NCBI RefSeq assembly: GCF_000732195.1 | Contig: NZ_JNNU01000025.1 | Span: 16,859-80,858, forward strand | Origin: Neorhizobium vignae | GTDB lineage: Bacteria; Pseudomonadota; Alphaproteobacteria; Rhizobiales; Rhizobiaceae | Direction of reading: 5' to 3' | DNA: 64,000 nucleotides | Part shown: positions 16,898 through 25,474 of the stretch, piece by piece | Position numbering within the stretch: position 1 is the stretch's first letter | How the letters are laid out: each line of letters opens with the position of its first letter | The notes under the pieces: model-generated | What the model saw: the letters and a program-made list of their open reading frames with translations, nothing else | What the model was told of the DNA's origin: nothing | Database searches by the model: none | Program-made: the position numbers and the translations under genes

Positions 16898-19165
16898 TCA
16901 ACCCGTGGCGGCTAACGACATTTCAGGTTTCATGGACTGGCCTCGCGACGCTGCGACGACCGCATCGACATCGAGGATGAGCGCGACGCGGCCGTCACCG
17001 AGAATGGTGGCTGCGGCGATGCCCGGGACATGGGTGTAGTTCGCTTCGAGCGACTTGATGACGACCTGGCGCTGGCCTTGGATGGCGTCGACCATCAGTG
17101 CGCGCTGTCCGCCGCCTTCCGATTCCACCAGCAGCGCGACGCCTTCGACCGGATTGGCCTGGGTGGTGCGGTAGTTGAGGACGCGACCCACGTCGACCAG
17201 CGGGCAGAACGAGTTGCGGATCGAGATCAGCCGCTGATTGGCGCCGAAGGAATGGATGGCAGAAGCTTCCGGCTGCAGCGTTTCGACGATCGCGGTGAGC
17301 GGCACGACCAGCGTCTGGCCGGCAACCGTGACCACCATGCCGTCGAGTACGGCGAGCGTCAGCGGCAGGCTCATGGTGAAGGTCGAGCCATAACCCGGCC
17401 GCGACGAGATCGAGATACGGCCGCCGAGTGCCTGGATCGACCGCTTGACCACGTCCATGCCGACGCCGCGACCGGAAATGTCGGAGATCTTGTCGGCGGT
17501 GGAGAAGCCGGCCATGAAGATCAGGTTGTCGATCTCGTCGTCCGACAGGTTGGCGTCGGCAGCGATGATGTCGTTGTCGATTGCCTTCTGGCGAACGCGC
17601 TCGCGGTTGATGCCGGCGCCGTCGTCGGCAAGCTCGATCAGGATGCGGCCCGAACGATGTTTCGCGGTCAGCTTGATCGTGCCTTCCGGGTCCTTGCCGG
17701 CGGCTTCGCGCTTTTCGGGCGATTCGATGCCGTGGTCGACGGCATTGCGGATCATGTGGGTCAGCGGTTCGGCGATCTTGTCGATGACCGTCTTGTCGAC
17801 TTCGGTGTTTTCACCTTCGGTGACCAGGCGGATCGACTTGCCGACCATGTCGGCCACTTCGCGAACGATACGCGACATGCGCTGGAAGACCGGCTTCACC
17901 GGCTGCGCGCGGATCGCCATGACCGAGTCCTGGATCTCGCGGGTGAGCTGCTGCAGCTCTTCGAGGCCCATGTTGACGGCCGAAGTACCGGTCGCGTCGT
18001 TCTCGACGACGCTCTGGGAGAGCATCGCCTGGTTGATGACAAGTTCGCCGACGAGGTTGATGAGACGGTCGACGCGGTCGAGGTCGACGCGGATCGTCTG
18101 GCCCGCGCCGGCAGCGGCGGCTGCCGCATTGTTCTGGGCAGCGGCACTGGCGGCGGCCGACTCCTTCTTCTCGGCGACGCGCGCGGCCCTGGAGACGTTG
18201 CTTGCGGTCTCGGCGGCGGACAAGGCCGCGGCGACGGCTTCTTCCGAAGCGCCCCGTTCGCTGGCCGTTTCTTCTTCTCCGGCCGAGGAATCATCCAGGA
18301 TCGAAAGATCGAAGGGAACCGGAACCATCGGCAGTTCCTCGTTGGAAGATGCCTCTTCGGCAAACTTCACTTCGAGGTCGCAATCCCATTCCGCGAATTC
18401 GAAGACGGCGCGGATGTCGTCTTCGCTCCGGGTGGTCCGGATCGAGATCTTCCAGCTGAAGTAGGACGCTTCCGGATCCATCCTGTCCAGCGCAGGCAAA
18501 GCATCCGTATCGCAATTGATGCTCATCTCTCCCAGACGGGACAGGTCGCGCAGCAGAAGCGCCGCCTCGTTGCCCTTGGAATAGAGCTCGCGGCGCGGCT
18601 TGAAGATGACCTCGTAGAGCGAACCTTCGACTGCCGGCTCATCGTCCTCGCCGAAACCGTCGAACGAGAAGGGGATCGGCTGGAAACCGCTGTCGTCGCT
18701 CGGCTTGGGAAGCTCCACTTTCGCGGCGGGAGCAGCCTTTGCGGCCGGTTTCGGGGCGTCATGGCCGGAGGAAGACGGTAGCTCGCCATGGGCAAGCGCC
18801 TCGAGTTCCTTGACGAGGCTGCGGCTTCTCGACTCATCGACGCCGCCGCCGTCACGCGAAGCAGTGACGAGGTCGGCGAGCACGTCGGCCGATTTCAGCA
18901 TGACCTTCAAGACGTCCTGCGTCGGCTCCAGCTTGTTGGAGCGCACGCAATCGAGAGTCGTCTCGAAGACGTGGGCGAAGGAGACCAGATCGTCCAGACC
19001 GAAGGCACCGGCGCCCCCCTTGATGGAATGAACGGCACGGAAAACGGCGTTCACCGTTTCGGGGTCGCGATCCCCGTCGTTCAGCTTGAGAAGACCCGAC
19101 TCCAGTTCAGCGAGCTGCTCTTCGCATTCCTGAAAGAAGATCTCTTTGATTTCGTTCATATCCAT
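16898..19165 (-). CDS. cheA: Chemotaxis histidine kinase CheA
   Basis: Signal-transducing kinase of the receptor arrays. 755 residues. Domains in order: HPt about 1-105 with His46 in FRAVHSIKGGAGAF; P2 region about 165-260, which should bind CheY1/CheS; Ala/Ser-rich linker about 285-345; dimerisation helix about 350-410 (VDRLINLVGELVINQAM); HATPase about 410-585 with HMIRNAVDHGIES and GRGVGMDVVK; CheW-like domain about 590-740. All key ATP-binding boxes are present. It starts 16 bp after cheY1. Confidence 0.98.
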   Translation of the reverse strand: MDMNEIKEIFFQECEEQLAELESGLLKLNDGDRDPETVNAVFRAVHSIKGGAGAFGLDDLVSFAHVFETTLDCVRSNKLEPTQDVLKVMLKSADVLADLVTASRDGGGVDESRSRSLVKELEALAHGELPSSSGHDAPKPAAKAAPAAKVELPKPSDDSGFQPIPFSFDGFGEDDEPAVEGSLYEVIFKPRRELYSKGNEAALLLRDLSRLGEMSINCDTDALPALDRMDPEASYFSWKISIRTTRSEDDIRAVFEFAEWDCDLEVKFAEEASSNEELPMVPVPFDLSILDDSSAGEEETASERGASEEAVAAALSAAETASNVSRAARVAEKKESAAASAAAQNNAAAAAAGAGQTIRVDLDRVDRLINLVGELVINQAMLSQSVVENDATGTSAVNMGLEELQQLTREIQDSVMAIRAQPVKPVFQRMSRIVREVADMVGKSIRLVTEGENTEVDKTVIDKIAEPLTHMIRNAVDHGIESPEKREAAGKDPEGTIKLTAKHRSGRILIELADDGAGINRERVRQKAIDNDIIAADANLSDDEIDNLIFMAGFSTADKISDISGRGVGMDVVKRSIQALGGRISISSRPGYGSTFTMSLPLTLAVLDGMVVTVAGQTLVVPLTAIVETLQPEASAIHSFGANQRLISIRNSFCPLVDVGRVLNYRTTQANPVEGVALLVESEGGGQRALMVDAIQGQRQVVIKSLEANYTHVPGIAAATILGDGRVALILDVDAVVAASRGQSMKPEMSLAATG

Positions 19166-19181
19166 CGGGGGAATTCCTGGC

Positions 19182-19547
19182 TCAGGCGGTTACACGCTCG
19201 ATCGCATCAATCAGTTTGGCAGGATCGAAAGGCTTGACGATCCAGCCCGTCGCGCCGGCCTGCCGGGCCCGGTTCTTCTTCTCGGCATCGCTTTCCGTCG
19301 TCAGGACGAGGATCGGGACAGCGCGAAATTTTTCGTTACGGCGAACGCCTTCGATGAAACCGAAGCCATCGAGGCGCGGCATGTTGATATCCGTGACGAT
19401 GACGTCCGGATTGCAGCCCTCGAGGACTTCGAGGCCTTCAACGCCGTCTTCCGCCTGAATTGTTTCAAAACCTGCGTTATTCAGGGTCACCAGAAGCATG
19501 TTCCGGATCGTCCGTGAGTCATCCACGGTCAGTACTTTTTTCTTCAT
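19182..19547 (-). CDS. cheY1: Chemotaxis response regulator CheY1
   Basis: Single receiver domain of 121 residues. Phosphoacceptor Asp53 lies in VIVTDINMPRLDGFGF; the acidic pocket is in LTVDDSRT, the conserved Thr in ILVLTTES and the Lys in WIVKPFDP. In S. meliloti this protein drains phosphate from CheA and so ends the CheY2 signal; here that is known-family inference. Placed 2 bp after cheS and 16 bp before cheA. Confidence 0.95.
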   Translation of the reverse strand: MKKKVLTVDDSRTIRNMLLVTLNNAGFETIQAEDGVEGLEVLEGCNPDVIVTDINMPRLDGFGFIEGVRRNEKFRAVPILVLTTESDAEKKNRARQAGATGWIVKPFDPAKLIDAIERVTA

Positions 19548-19549
19548 TG

Positions 19550-19843
19550 CTAGATCTCCTTAGCAACCAAATTCTGGTTATTGATGCCGATAAGTTGCAT
19601 CGTCTTCTGAAATGCATCCGAAGCCTTCTCCACGAGGAGGGACTTCTTGTCTTCTTCCCAAGCCTTGACGCCGGCGAGCAGAACCTGGGCGCACTGGACA
19701 CCAACGCGCTCGACGCCCGACGCATCGATCCTGAGATCGCTGCCGCGCATGGAGACCAGCTTGCCATGCAGGTTCGAGGCCTCGTTGAGGTCCAGCACCG
19801 CGGCCAGCTTCAAACTTGCAGGTCCAGCCTTCTTTGCTGCCAT
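19550..19843 (-). CDS. cheS: STAS-domain chemotaxis protein CheS
   Basis: 97 residues, one STAS fold (LKLAAVLDLNEASNLHGKLV ... LRIDASGVERVGVQCAQVLL). In S. meliloti the product of this second gene of the operon (orf2, CheS) binds the CheA P2 domain and helps CheY1 reach the kinase. Start overlaps the icpA stop by one base. The usual anti-sigma-antagonist phosphorylated Ser is not in the standard context (DASGVERVG keeps a Ser after Ala), so phosphorylation cannot be judged. Confidence 0.88.
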   Translation of the reverse strand: MAAKKAGPASLKLAAVLDLNEASNLHGKLVSMRGSDLRIDASGVERVGVQCAQVLLAGVKAWEEDKKSLLVEKASDAFQKTMQLIGINNQNLVAKEI

Positions 19844-21450
19844 CAGCTTATTCCTTGTCGTTTCTGAAAGATGTATTCGCCTTCATCCGCACGATCGGAA
19901 GCCATCGGCGCGATCGGGACGAGAGTCGGCTGGGGTCTTGGCGCTGCCGGACGGCGCGCATCCGCATAACGGTTCTGTCGTTCGATCCGGAACTCGCGGA
20001 CCGTCCGTCCGAGTTCCAGGATGACGGTATGGAGTTCGTCGGCGCCTTCGCCGGCGCGGGACGCGAGCCCCGCATTCGAGGCGACATGTTCGCTGACCGA
20101 ACCGATCTCGAGGGTCAACCGGTCAAGACCGACGGCCTGCTCGCCGGTGTCGCGGGCAATGCCGGCGATCGCGTCATTGATATCGGAAACCTGGCGGACG
20201 ATGCCGCCGATCGCTTCCTGGGTGCGGTGAACCATCTCGACACCCGCATCCACCTGGGACTTGGTGCCGTTGACGAGCGTCTTGATCTCGCGGGCCGCAT
20301 CGGCGGAGCGCTGGGCAAGCGCGCGCACTTCCTGGGCGACGACCGCAAACCCGCGGCCCGTCTCGCCCGCGCGGGCCGCCTCGATGCCGGCGTTCAGCGC
20401 CAGCAGATTCGTCTGAAACGCGATGTCGTCGATGACGCCGATGATCTCGCCGATCTTTTCGGCCGAGGATTCGATATCCGCCATGGCGTTGATCGCCCGG
20501 CCAACGACCTCACCGCTTGCCTCGACCGAACGGCGGGTCTCGGCGGCGGCTTTTTCGGCAGCGGCCGTCTCGGCGGCACTTCCCTTGACCCTGGCCGTGA
20601 CGTCGAGCAGCACGCGTGCCGCCTCCCTGAGGCGGGCCGACTGTTCTTCGGAAGCGGAGGCGAACGAGCGTGCACCTTCGGCGAGCGATTGAGTGAGCGC
20701 ACCAGCCTTCTGGCCGTGTCCATCGGCGGTCTCGACCGAGGAGCGCATGCCGGCGACCGCCTGGTTGAGAAGATCGGCGAGCTCGCGATAGACATCCGGC
20801 ACATCGGCCGGCAGAGAGGCCGTCAGATCGCGGTCGGCAAGTGCTGCGATGACGTCGGTAAAGGTTTCGATCGCCTGCGCATGATCTGCTTCGCGCTGTT
20901 CGGCGAGCGCGCGCTGGTGCTTCTGGCGCTGTTCGTTGAAACGGAGCGAAACGGCAATCTCGACATCCACCATCACCAGGCGGGTAATCGCGCCAACGAG
21001 GTCGAGCAGTTCCTGCTCGCGCTTGCGGCCGCCCGGCAGCAGCGATTTCGGAGCGAGATCGACGATCGCGCCGGCGATCAGATGTTCGAGCATTACGGCG
21101 TGACCAGCGACGTGCCAGCGCGGATCGAGGCCCATGCGGCTCTCGGCGTCCGAGAGAACCTTCACCCGCTCGGCGTAAAGCGCATCGAAGCGGGCATCGG
21201 TCAACACGCCCCAATGGGAAGCCTGCAGGTCGTGCAGCCGTTCGATCTGCTGCTCGCTTTCGAAATTGCGAGCGGCTTCCGGAAAGGATTGAAAGCGGTG
21301 AAAAAGGTCGCGAAGGCCGGTCTTCAGATGCCGGTCGAGCTGCGGGCGGCAGCGGCGCAGCAGATCGCGCAGTTCGCCGTCGAGGCCGGCAAATGCCAGT
21401 CTCTCGCCCAGGCTACCTGCCTGGCCACGTCGCGCCTGATCCGATGGCAT
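19843..21450 (-). CDS. icpA: Cytoplasmic methyl-accepting chemotaxis protein IcpA with globin-like N-terminus
   Basis: First gene of the che operon; soluble chemoreceptor. 535 residues from ATG 21450 (MPSDQARRGQ), chosen because GCAGGAA precedes it; further upstream frame is Arg-rich and non-homologous. No membrane segment. About residues 20-180 resemble a protoglobin/globin-coupled sensor (ESRMGLDPRWHVAGHAV), but the position of the haem-ligating His is Glu. The signalling domain fills about 250-510, with the hairpin tip region IDDIAFQTNLLALNAGIEAA and GRGFAVVAQEVRALAQRSA. S. meliloti icpA has the same place and length. Confidence 0.92.
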   Translation of the reverse strand: MPSDQARRGQAGSLGERLAFAGLDGELRDLLRRCRPQLDRHLKTGLRDLFHRFQSFPEAARNFESEQQIERLHDLQASHWGVLTDARFDALYAERVKVLSDAESRMGLDPRWHVAGHAVMLEHLIAGAIVDLAPKSLLPGGRKREQELLDLVGAITRLVMVDVEIAVSLRFNEQRQKHQRALAEQREADHAQAIETFTDVIAALADRDLTASLPADVPDVYRELADLLNQAVAGMRSSVETADGHGQKAGALTQSLAEGARSFASASEEQSARLREAARVLLDVTARVKGSAAETAAAEKAAAETRRSVEASGEVVGRAINAMADIESSAEKIGEIIGVIDDIAFQTNLLALNAGIEAARAGETGRGFAVVAQEVRALAQRSADAAREIKTLVNGTKSQVDAGVEMVHRTQEAIGGIVRQVSDINDAIAGIARDTGEQAVGLDRLTLEIGSVSEHVASNAGLASRAGEGADELHTVILELGRTVREFRIERQNRYADARRPAAPRPQPTLVPIAPMASDRADEGEYIFQKRQGIS

Positions 21451-21830
21451 TTCCTGCACCAAAGCCGTCCCCAAATTAATCAAGCCAATCCCCGGAGAGG
21501 ATCGGCGGCATGCGAGCTGCTGTCGCCAGCGCCTGGATGAACGGGGATGCTCGCCAGACCGGATCAATATCCGTCGGGCATGGGCAACGCGGTCACCACG
21601 GCTTTGCTGGATTTTCATGAGCGGATACCGGATTGGACCGGTACGGCTTTGCGGCTTCATGCCTGGTGGGAGACCGCAGTCGTCCCATTTCGCCGTGGTC
21701 TCTAATATGTATGGTTAATTCCTTGCCTGAAGGTTAATGGAAGGTGCAAGGATGCCTGTTTTGCTTCAACCGGGTGCATATTACCCGCTATAGGCGCATT
21801 TGTTTCGGCACTACGCGGAGCTGCGTTTTC
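21451..21830. promoter_or_regulatory. Upstream region of the che operon, no gene
   Basis: 380 bp between the start of icpA and the end of the TPR-protein gene, both on the minus strand. The part near 21700-21740 is AT-rich and has repeated GGTTAATT/GGTTAATG words. The promoter of the ten-gene che operon must be here; I could not define -35/-10 boxes. No credible ORF on either strand. Confidence 0.5.
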
Positions 21831-24125
21831 TCAGTTCATCGCCTGAACGTCGGCGAGCCCGCGCAAGCCCGCCTTGTCGCCCATATCGGCGAGCGCCTGG
21901 AAGATGCGAGTGGCATCGGCAAGCCGGCCGAGGTTGAGGTGCGCATAACCGCGCAACGACATGAGATCGGACTGTTCGGGCGCGATCTGCGCCCGCTGGT
22001 CGAGCGCCAGCAACGTTTCGCGATAGCGTCCGGCCTTGAAGGCGTTAACCGCGCGGTCGGAGAGAATCGCGGTCTGCAGCTCGACCGCACGCTGGTTGGT
22101 CTGGGCCGAGTCGGCCGCAGCGACAGATGCCTTGTCCGTCAAACCCGCGCGCAGATAGGCGAGGCTCTTGCCGTAAGCCGCATCGGAGCGAGCAGTAGCC
22201 GAGCTGCTCGCATAGGCGGCATCGAATGACTGTGCTGCCTCCAGGGGGCGGTTGAGATCCATCAGGCACCAGCCTCTGGCCAGCGCTGCTTCCGGCGGAA
22301 TCCGGCGAGGATCGAGCGTAGTCGAGCATTGCCCGCGTCGGACAGCGGCTTGGCCGGGGACCCTCACGGTCCTGTGGATCGGCTGGGGCGCAGCCCGCGT
22401 CACGCCGGTCCGGGCGACCGGCCTAGCCTCATCCGCAGACGGTCCGGCGGCAGGCGCATTCGCTCTCGAGCCATCGCCGTTCGGCCTCGATGCGACCGCG
22501 GGCTGCCGGCGCGGCGCTTCCCGCTCGATCACCGGTTCACCCAGTCGTGTGATGCGTTCGGACCGGTCATTCCAGGCTCTCTGGATCTGGGCGACGCCCG
22601 CCTTGTCGCCGAGGTCGTTGCGCGTCAGGGCGAGGCCATAGGCGGACGATTCGTCGTCCGGCTTCCAGGCGAGCGCCGCCTGGAACCATTCGGCCGCCGT
22701 TTGCGGCTGTTGCATGGCGCGGGCGTACCAGCCGAATTGCTGGGCCGCATCCGCATTGCGGGCGGTTATCACCATCGGTGCCATGCGGCGCAGGACATCG
22801 TCCTGCAGCACCGGCGGGGGATCGAGCGCCAGCAGGTTGGCGACGGCGGCGAGATAGGCTTCCCTGGCGCCGTCGGAGGTTTCGCGCCAACGATAGAGCA
22901 CGGTTTCCGCTTCCACCGGCGATTTCTGCGCGACCAGCGTCAGTGCCAGCCCTTCGGCGGCCGATGCGGTCTCCTCCTTGTTGAAGGCGCGGCGGAACCA
23001 GCGCTCGGCCCCGCCGAGATTGTCACGGCGATAGAAATACCAGCCGAGCATCAGCGCATCAGAACCCTTGCCGTCCGCTTCGGCGAGCCGCTCCAACCGG
23101 GTCAGGTATTTTTCAGGCACCACGAGCTTCGCATCGGTATTGCCAGCTGCCACCAGCCGTCGCGCAATATCGTCGCGCAGCGGCTCGAATTCCGGTTGGC
23201 CGCCCGCCGGCGTCCGCTCCTTGGCAAGCAGGTCCTCCAGCATATCGGGCGGCAACACCCCGCTCGCCTTCTGTGCGGTCGCGAAACGCTCCGAGGAATC
23301 GTCGCAGTTGTCGAGGATATATGTGTAGGCGTCGCGGGCGCGACCCTGCCTGCCGGTCACGGCGAAGGCTTCGGCCACCCGCCACAGGATATCGACTTCG
23401 CTGCAGGTGAGCAGGCCGGGATTGTCGGCCGCCACACGGATCACTGCGTCATGGTTTTCGGCGTCGGAAGCCGTGACCAGACCCACGCGCGCCTCGGCAA
23501 GCTTCAGACGGTCGAGAAGATCCGCCGGCGGCTGCCAGCCGGGTTCCGTCGCCTGGCGGTCGGCGATCGCCTTGCGGACATCCGCATAACGGGATTGGGC
23601 ATAGAGTGCCCACATGTTTTCGAGCTGGCGGTCGGTGTTGATCTGGACCGCCAAAGGATCGGCCGGCGGGGTCCAGTTCGGGTAGAGCGCCCTGAGACGG
23701 GAAATCTCCGCCTGCAGGCGGGCGGTATCGCCCCTCGCCGCGAAATAGCGCAAGGCGCTTTCGTCGACCGTCGGCTGCTGGCCCGGCGGCACGGCGGCGG
23801 CTGAAATGACCTGCTGCGGGTTGGCAGGCGGGACCGGTGGGGCGGGCTGGGCTGCTGCCGGCGCCTGGGCGATGACCAGCGACGAAGAGCCGGGTCTGGC
23901 AGGCCTCGCCGTATTCTGGTTGGGATAGAGGAGTTGGGCGACGACGCGCTCGGTCTTTTCAACGGGCGGTGCCGGTGGACGTGGTCCCTTGGGCGGAGAA
24001 GGAAGCGAATTGACGGAGCTTGTCAGCAGGCCAGGATCCACCGCCGGCTGACGGCTCAAACCATACAACCCCACGGCGCCAATGCCCAAAATCGTCAATG
24101 AGATCAGCGAAAACCGCATACTCAC
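21831..24125 (-). CDS. TPR-repeat protein of the cellulose locus (BcsK-like)
   Basis: 764 residues. N-terminal membrane anchor or uncleaved signal about residues 4-24 (FSLISLTILGIGAVGLYGLS), Pro/Ala-rich stretch about 30-130, then TPR-type helical repeats from about 135 to 530 (for example DALMLGWYFYRRDNLGGAERW, shortened here to its core, and NAGAERWFRR-like pairs), a basic linker, and further repeats about 620-764. No C-terminal beta-barrel region is apparent, unlike BcsC. It diverges from bcsN. In type III cellulose loci a TPR protein called BcsK replaces BcsC; this assignment rests on context and repeats, so moderate confidence. Confidence 0.65.
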   Translation of the reverse strand: MSMRFSLISLTILGIGAVGLYGLSRQPAVDPGLLTSSVNSLPSPPKGPRPPAPPVEKTERVVAQLLYPNQNTARPARPGSSSLVIAQAPAAAQPAPPVPPANPQQVISAAAVPPGQQPTVDESALRYFAARGDTARLQAEISRLRALYPNWTPPADPLAVQINTDRQLENMWALYAQSRYADVRKAIADRQATEPGWQPPADLLDRLKLAEARVGLVTASDAENHDAVIRVAADNPGLLTCSEVDILWRVAEAFAVTGRQGRARDAYTYILDNCDDSSERFATAQKASGVLPPDMLEDLLAKERTPAGGQPEFEPLRDDIARRLVAAGNTDAKLVVPEKYLTRLERLAEADGKGSDALMLGWYFYRRDNLGGAERWFRRAFNKEETASAAEGLALTLVAQKSPVEAETVLYRWRETSDGAREAYLAAVANLLALDPPPVLQDDVLRRMAPMVITARNADAAQQFGWYARAMQQPQTAAEWFQAALAWKPDDESSAYGLALTRNDLGDKAGVAQIQRAWNDRSERITRLGEPVIEREAPRRQPAVASRPNGDGSRANAPAAGPSADEARPVARTGVTRAAPQPIHRTVRVPGQAAVRRGQCSTTLDPRRIPPEAALARGWCLMDLNRPLEAAQSFDAAYASSSATARSDAAYGKSLAYLRAGLTDKASVAAADSAQTNQRAVELQTAILSDRAVNAFKAGRYRETLLALDQRAQIAPEQSDLMSLRGYAHLNLGRLADATRIFQALADMGDKAGLRGLADVQAMN

Positions 24126-24354
24126 TCCGCTATCGTCCTTACTCCCCGTCTACGCCTCATGCTGCGGGCTTCGGCTCGTCGCGCCATCTGTTTCCAAGCA
24201 ATGAACCGATATGGTTAACGAACAATTTAGACTTACCTAATCAAATGGCTGAGTCGGTCCAGGCAATCGGTTCTGCTGCAGCTCGCTGCAACGAACGGTC
24301 GCCGGGGACCTCCCACGGACAATGAATGTCCGCGACTTATCGGTATTGTTTGGC

Positions 24355-25416
24355 ATGGCGGAAAAGCATCTGGTTCGTAAACAGGAAATGAGCGACCTCG
24401 GCCATCTGGGTGCAGCGGTTCTGTTTTGCGGGCTGCCGCTTCTGGCTACCGGCTGCGCCGGCCAACCCGTCCAGATGGGTACGTTTGCCAGGAACCTGCC
24501 GGCCGAACAGGCCATGGTCCTGCCGCCGCCCGCCGGCCCCGGGATCGTCAGTGTCATCGAACGGCGCTACGACAACGCCGTCGATCAGGACATCTTTCTC
24601 TATACCTCAGCCCTGACCCCTGGGCAGAACCTGCTAAAGGCCCAGTTCTTCGGGACCGTCAGCCCTTTCAGGCTCAGCGACAACAAGCTCACCTCGACAC
24701 CGGTCACGGAAGCCGGGATTGCCTCTGAGATGCGGCGAACGCTGCCCGGCGTCCGGATGGTGCGTTCGTCCTTCTTCGTCCAGAACAATTACGGCCCGTT
24801 CGGCTACGCCTTCGGGCGAGGCGCCGGCAACGACCTCTGCATGTATGGCTGGCAGCAGGTCCGTAGCCCGTCCGGGACGATCTCGCCGCTCGCGAACCAC
24901 GGCTCGATCCAGATCCGCGCAAGAATCTGCGAGGCGAACGCCACGGAACAGAAGCTTCTGGCCTTCATGTACAATTACACGATCACCGGTGCGGTGGATA
25001 ACGGCAGCTGGAACCCCTATGGGGAACCGCAGCCGGTCTCCCCGAGCCTCGGCGGGGTCGGTGCACCGATCTATCCGCGGCCGACTTCAGCCGAGCCGAT
25101 CGTTCCGGTATTGCCGCAACGGACCAGTGCGGTCCCTACCCGTTCCGGGCCGACCCCTGCCACCCAGTCGACGCCGCCGGCTGCGGCGGCTGCGGCCGCA
25201 AGCGTGTCCTCGGCGGCGGTGCCCGTGGTTTCGGTGCCGAGGCCTGTCATGACACAGACCGCAACGGTCAGGTCGCAGATCACGGCAGAACCGTCCGTCT
25301 CGCGCGCACCGCTCGTCCCATCGCCGTCGGGCGTTGCGCAGCAAACCGGGCGGGTGAGTGTTCCATCGCCTTCCTGCACGGACGTGACCAGCGGGGCCGC
25401 CAATGCGTGCCGATAA
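24355..25416 (+). CDS. bcsN: Cellulose biosynthesis lipoprotein BcsN
   Basis: 353 residues from ATG 24355 (MAEKHLVRKQEMSDLG), which gives a basic n-region before the hydrophobic stretch; GTG/ATG choices at 24322 or 24388 are possible. A lipobox LLATGCAG places the lipidated Cys about residue 36. The conserved domain spans about 40-215 (IVSVIERRYDNAVDQDIFLY; GRGAGNDLCMYGWQQVR), followed by a long Pro/Ser/Ala-rich tail. It lies 58 bp upstream of bcsA. I recognise it as BcsN, a protein typical of cellulose loci in Rhizobiales; its exact role is not known to me. Confidence 0.82.
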   Translation: MAEKHLVRKQEMSDLGHLGAAVLFCGLPLLATGCAGQPVQMGTFARNLPAEQAMVLPPPAGPGIVSVIERRYDNAVDQDIFLYTSALTPGQNLLKAQFFGTVSPFRLSDNKLTSTPVTEAGIASEMRRTLPGVRMVRSSFFVQNNYGPFGYAFGRGAGNDLCMYGWQQVRSPSGTISPLANHGSIQIRARICEANATEQKLLAFMYNYTITGAVDNGSWNPYGEPQPVSPSLGGVGAPIYPRPTSAEPIVPVLPQRTSAVPTRSGPTPATQSTPPAAAAAAASVSSAAVPVVSVPRPVMTQTATVRSQITAEPSVSRAPLVPSPSGVAQQTGRVSVPSPSCTDVTSGAANACR

Positions 25417-25474
25417 GCCGAACAATTCCGATCGATCGATGCCCGGATCTTCCGGCTGCTGGAGATAGCCCAGG

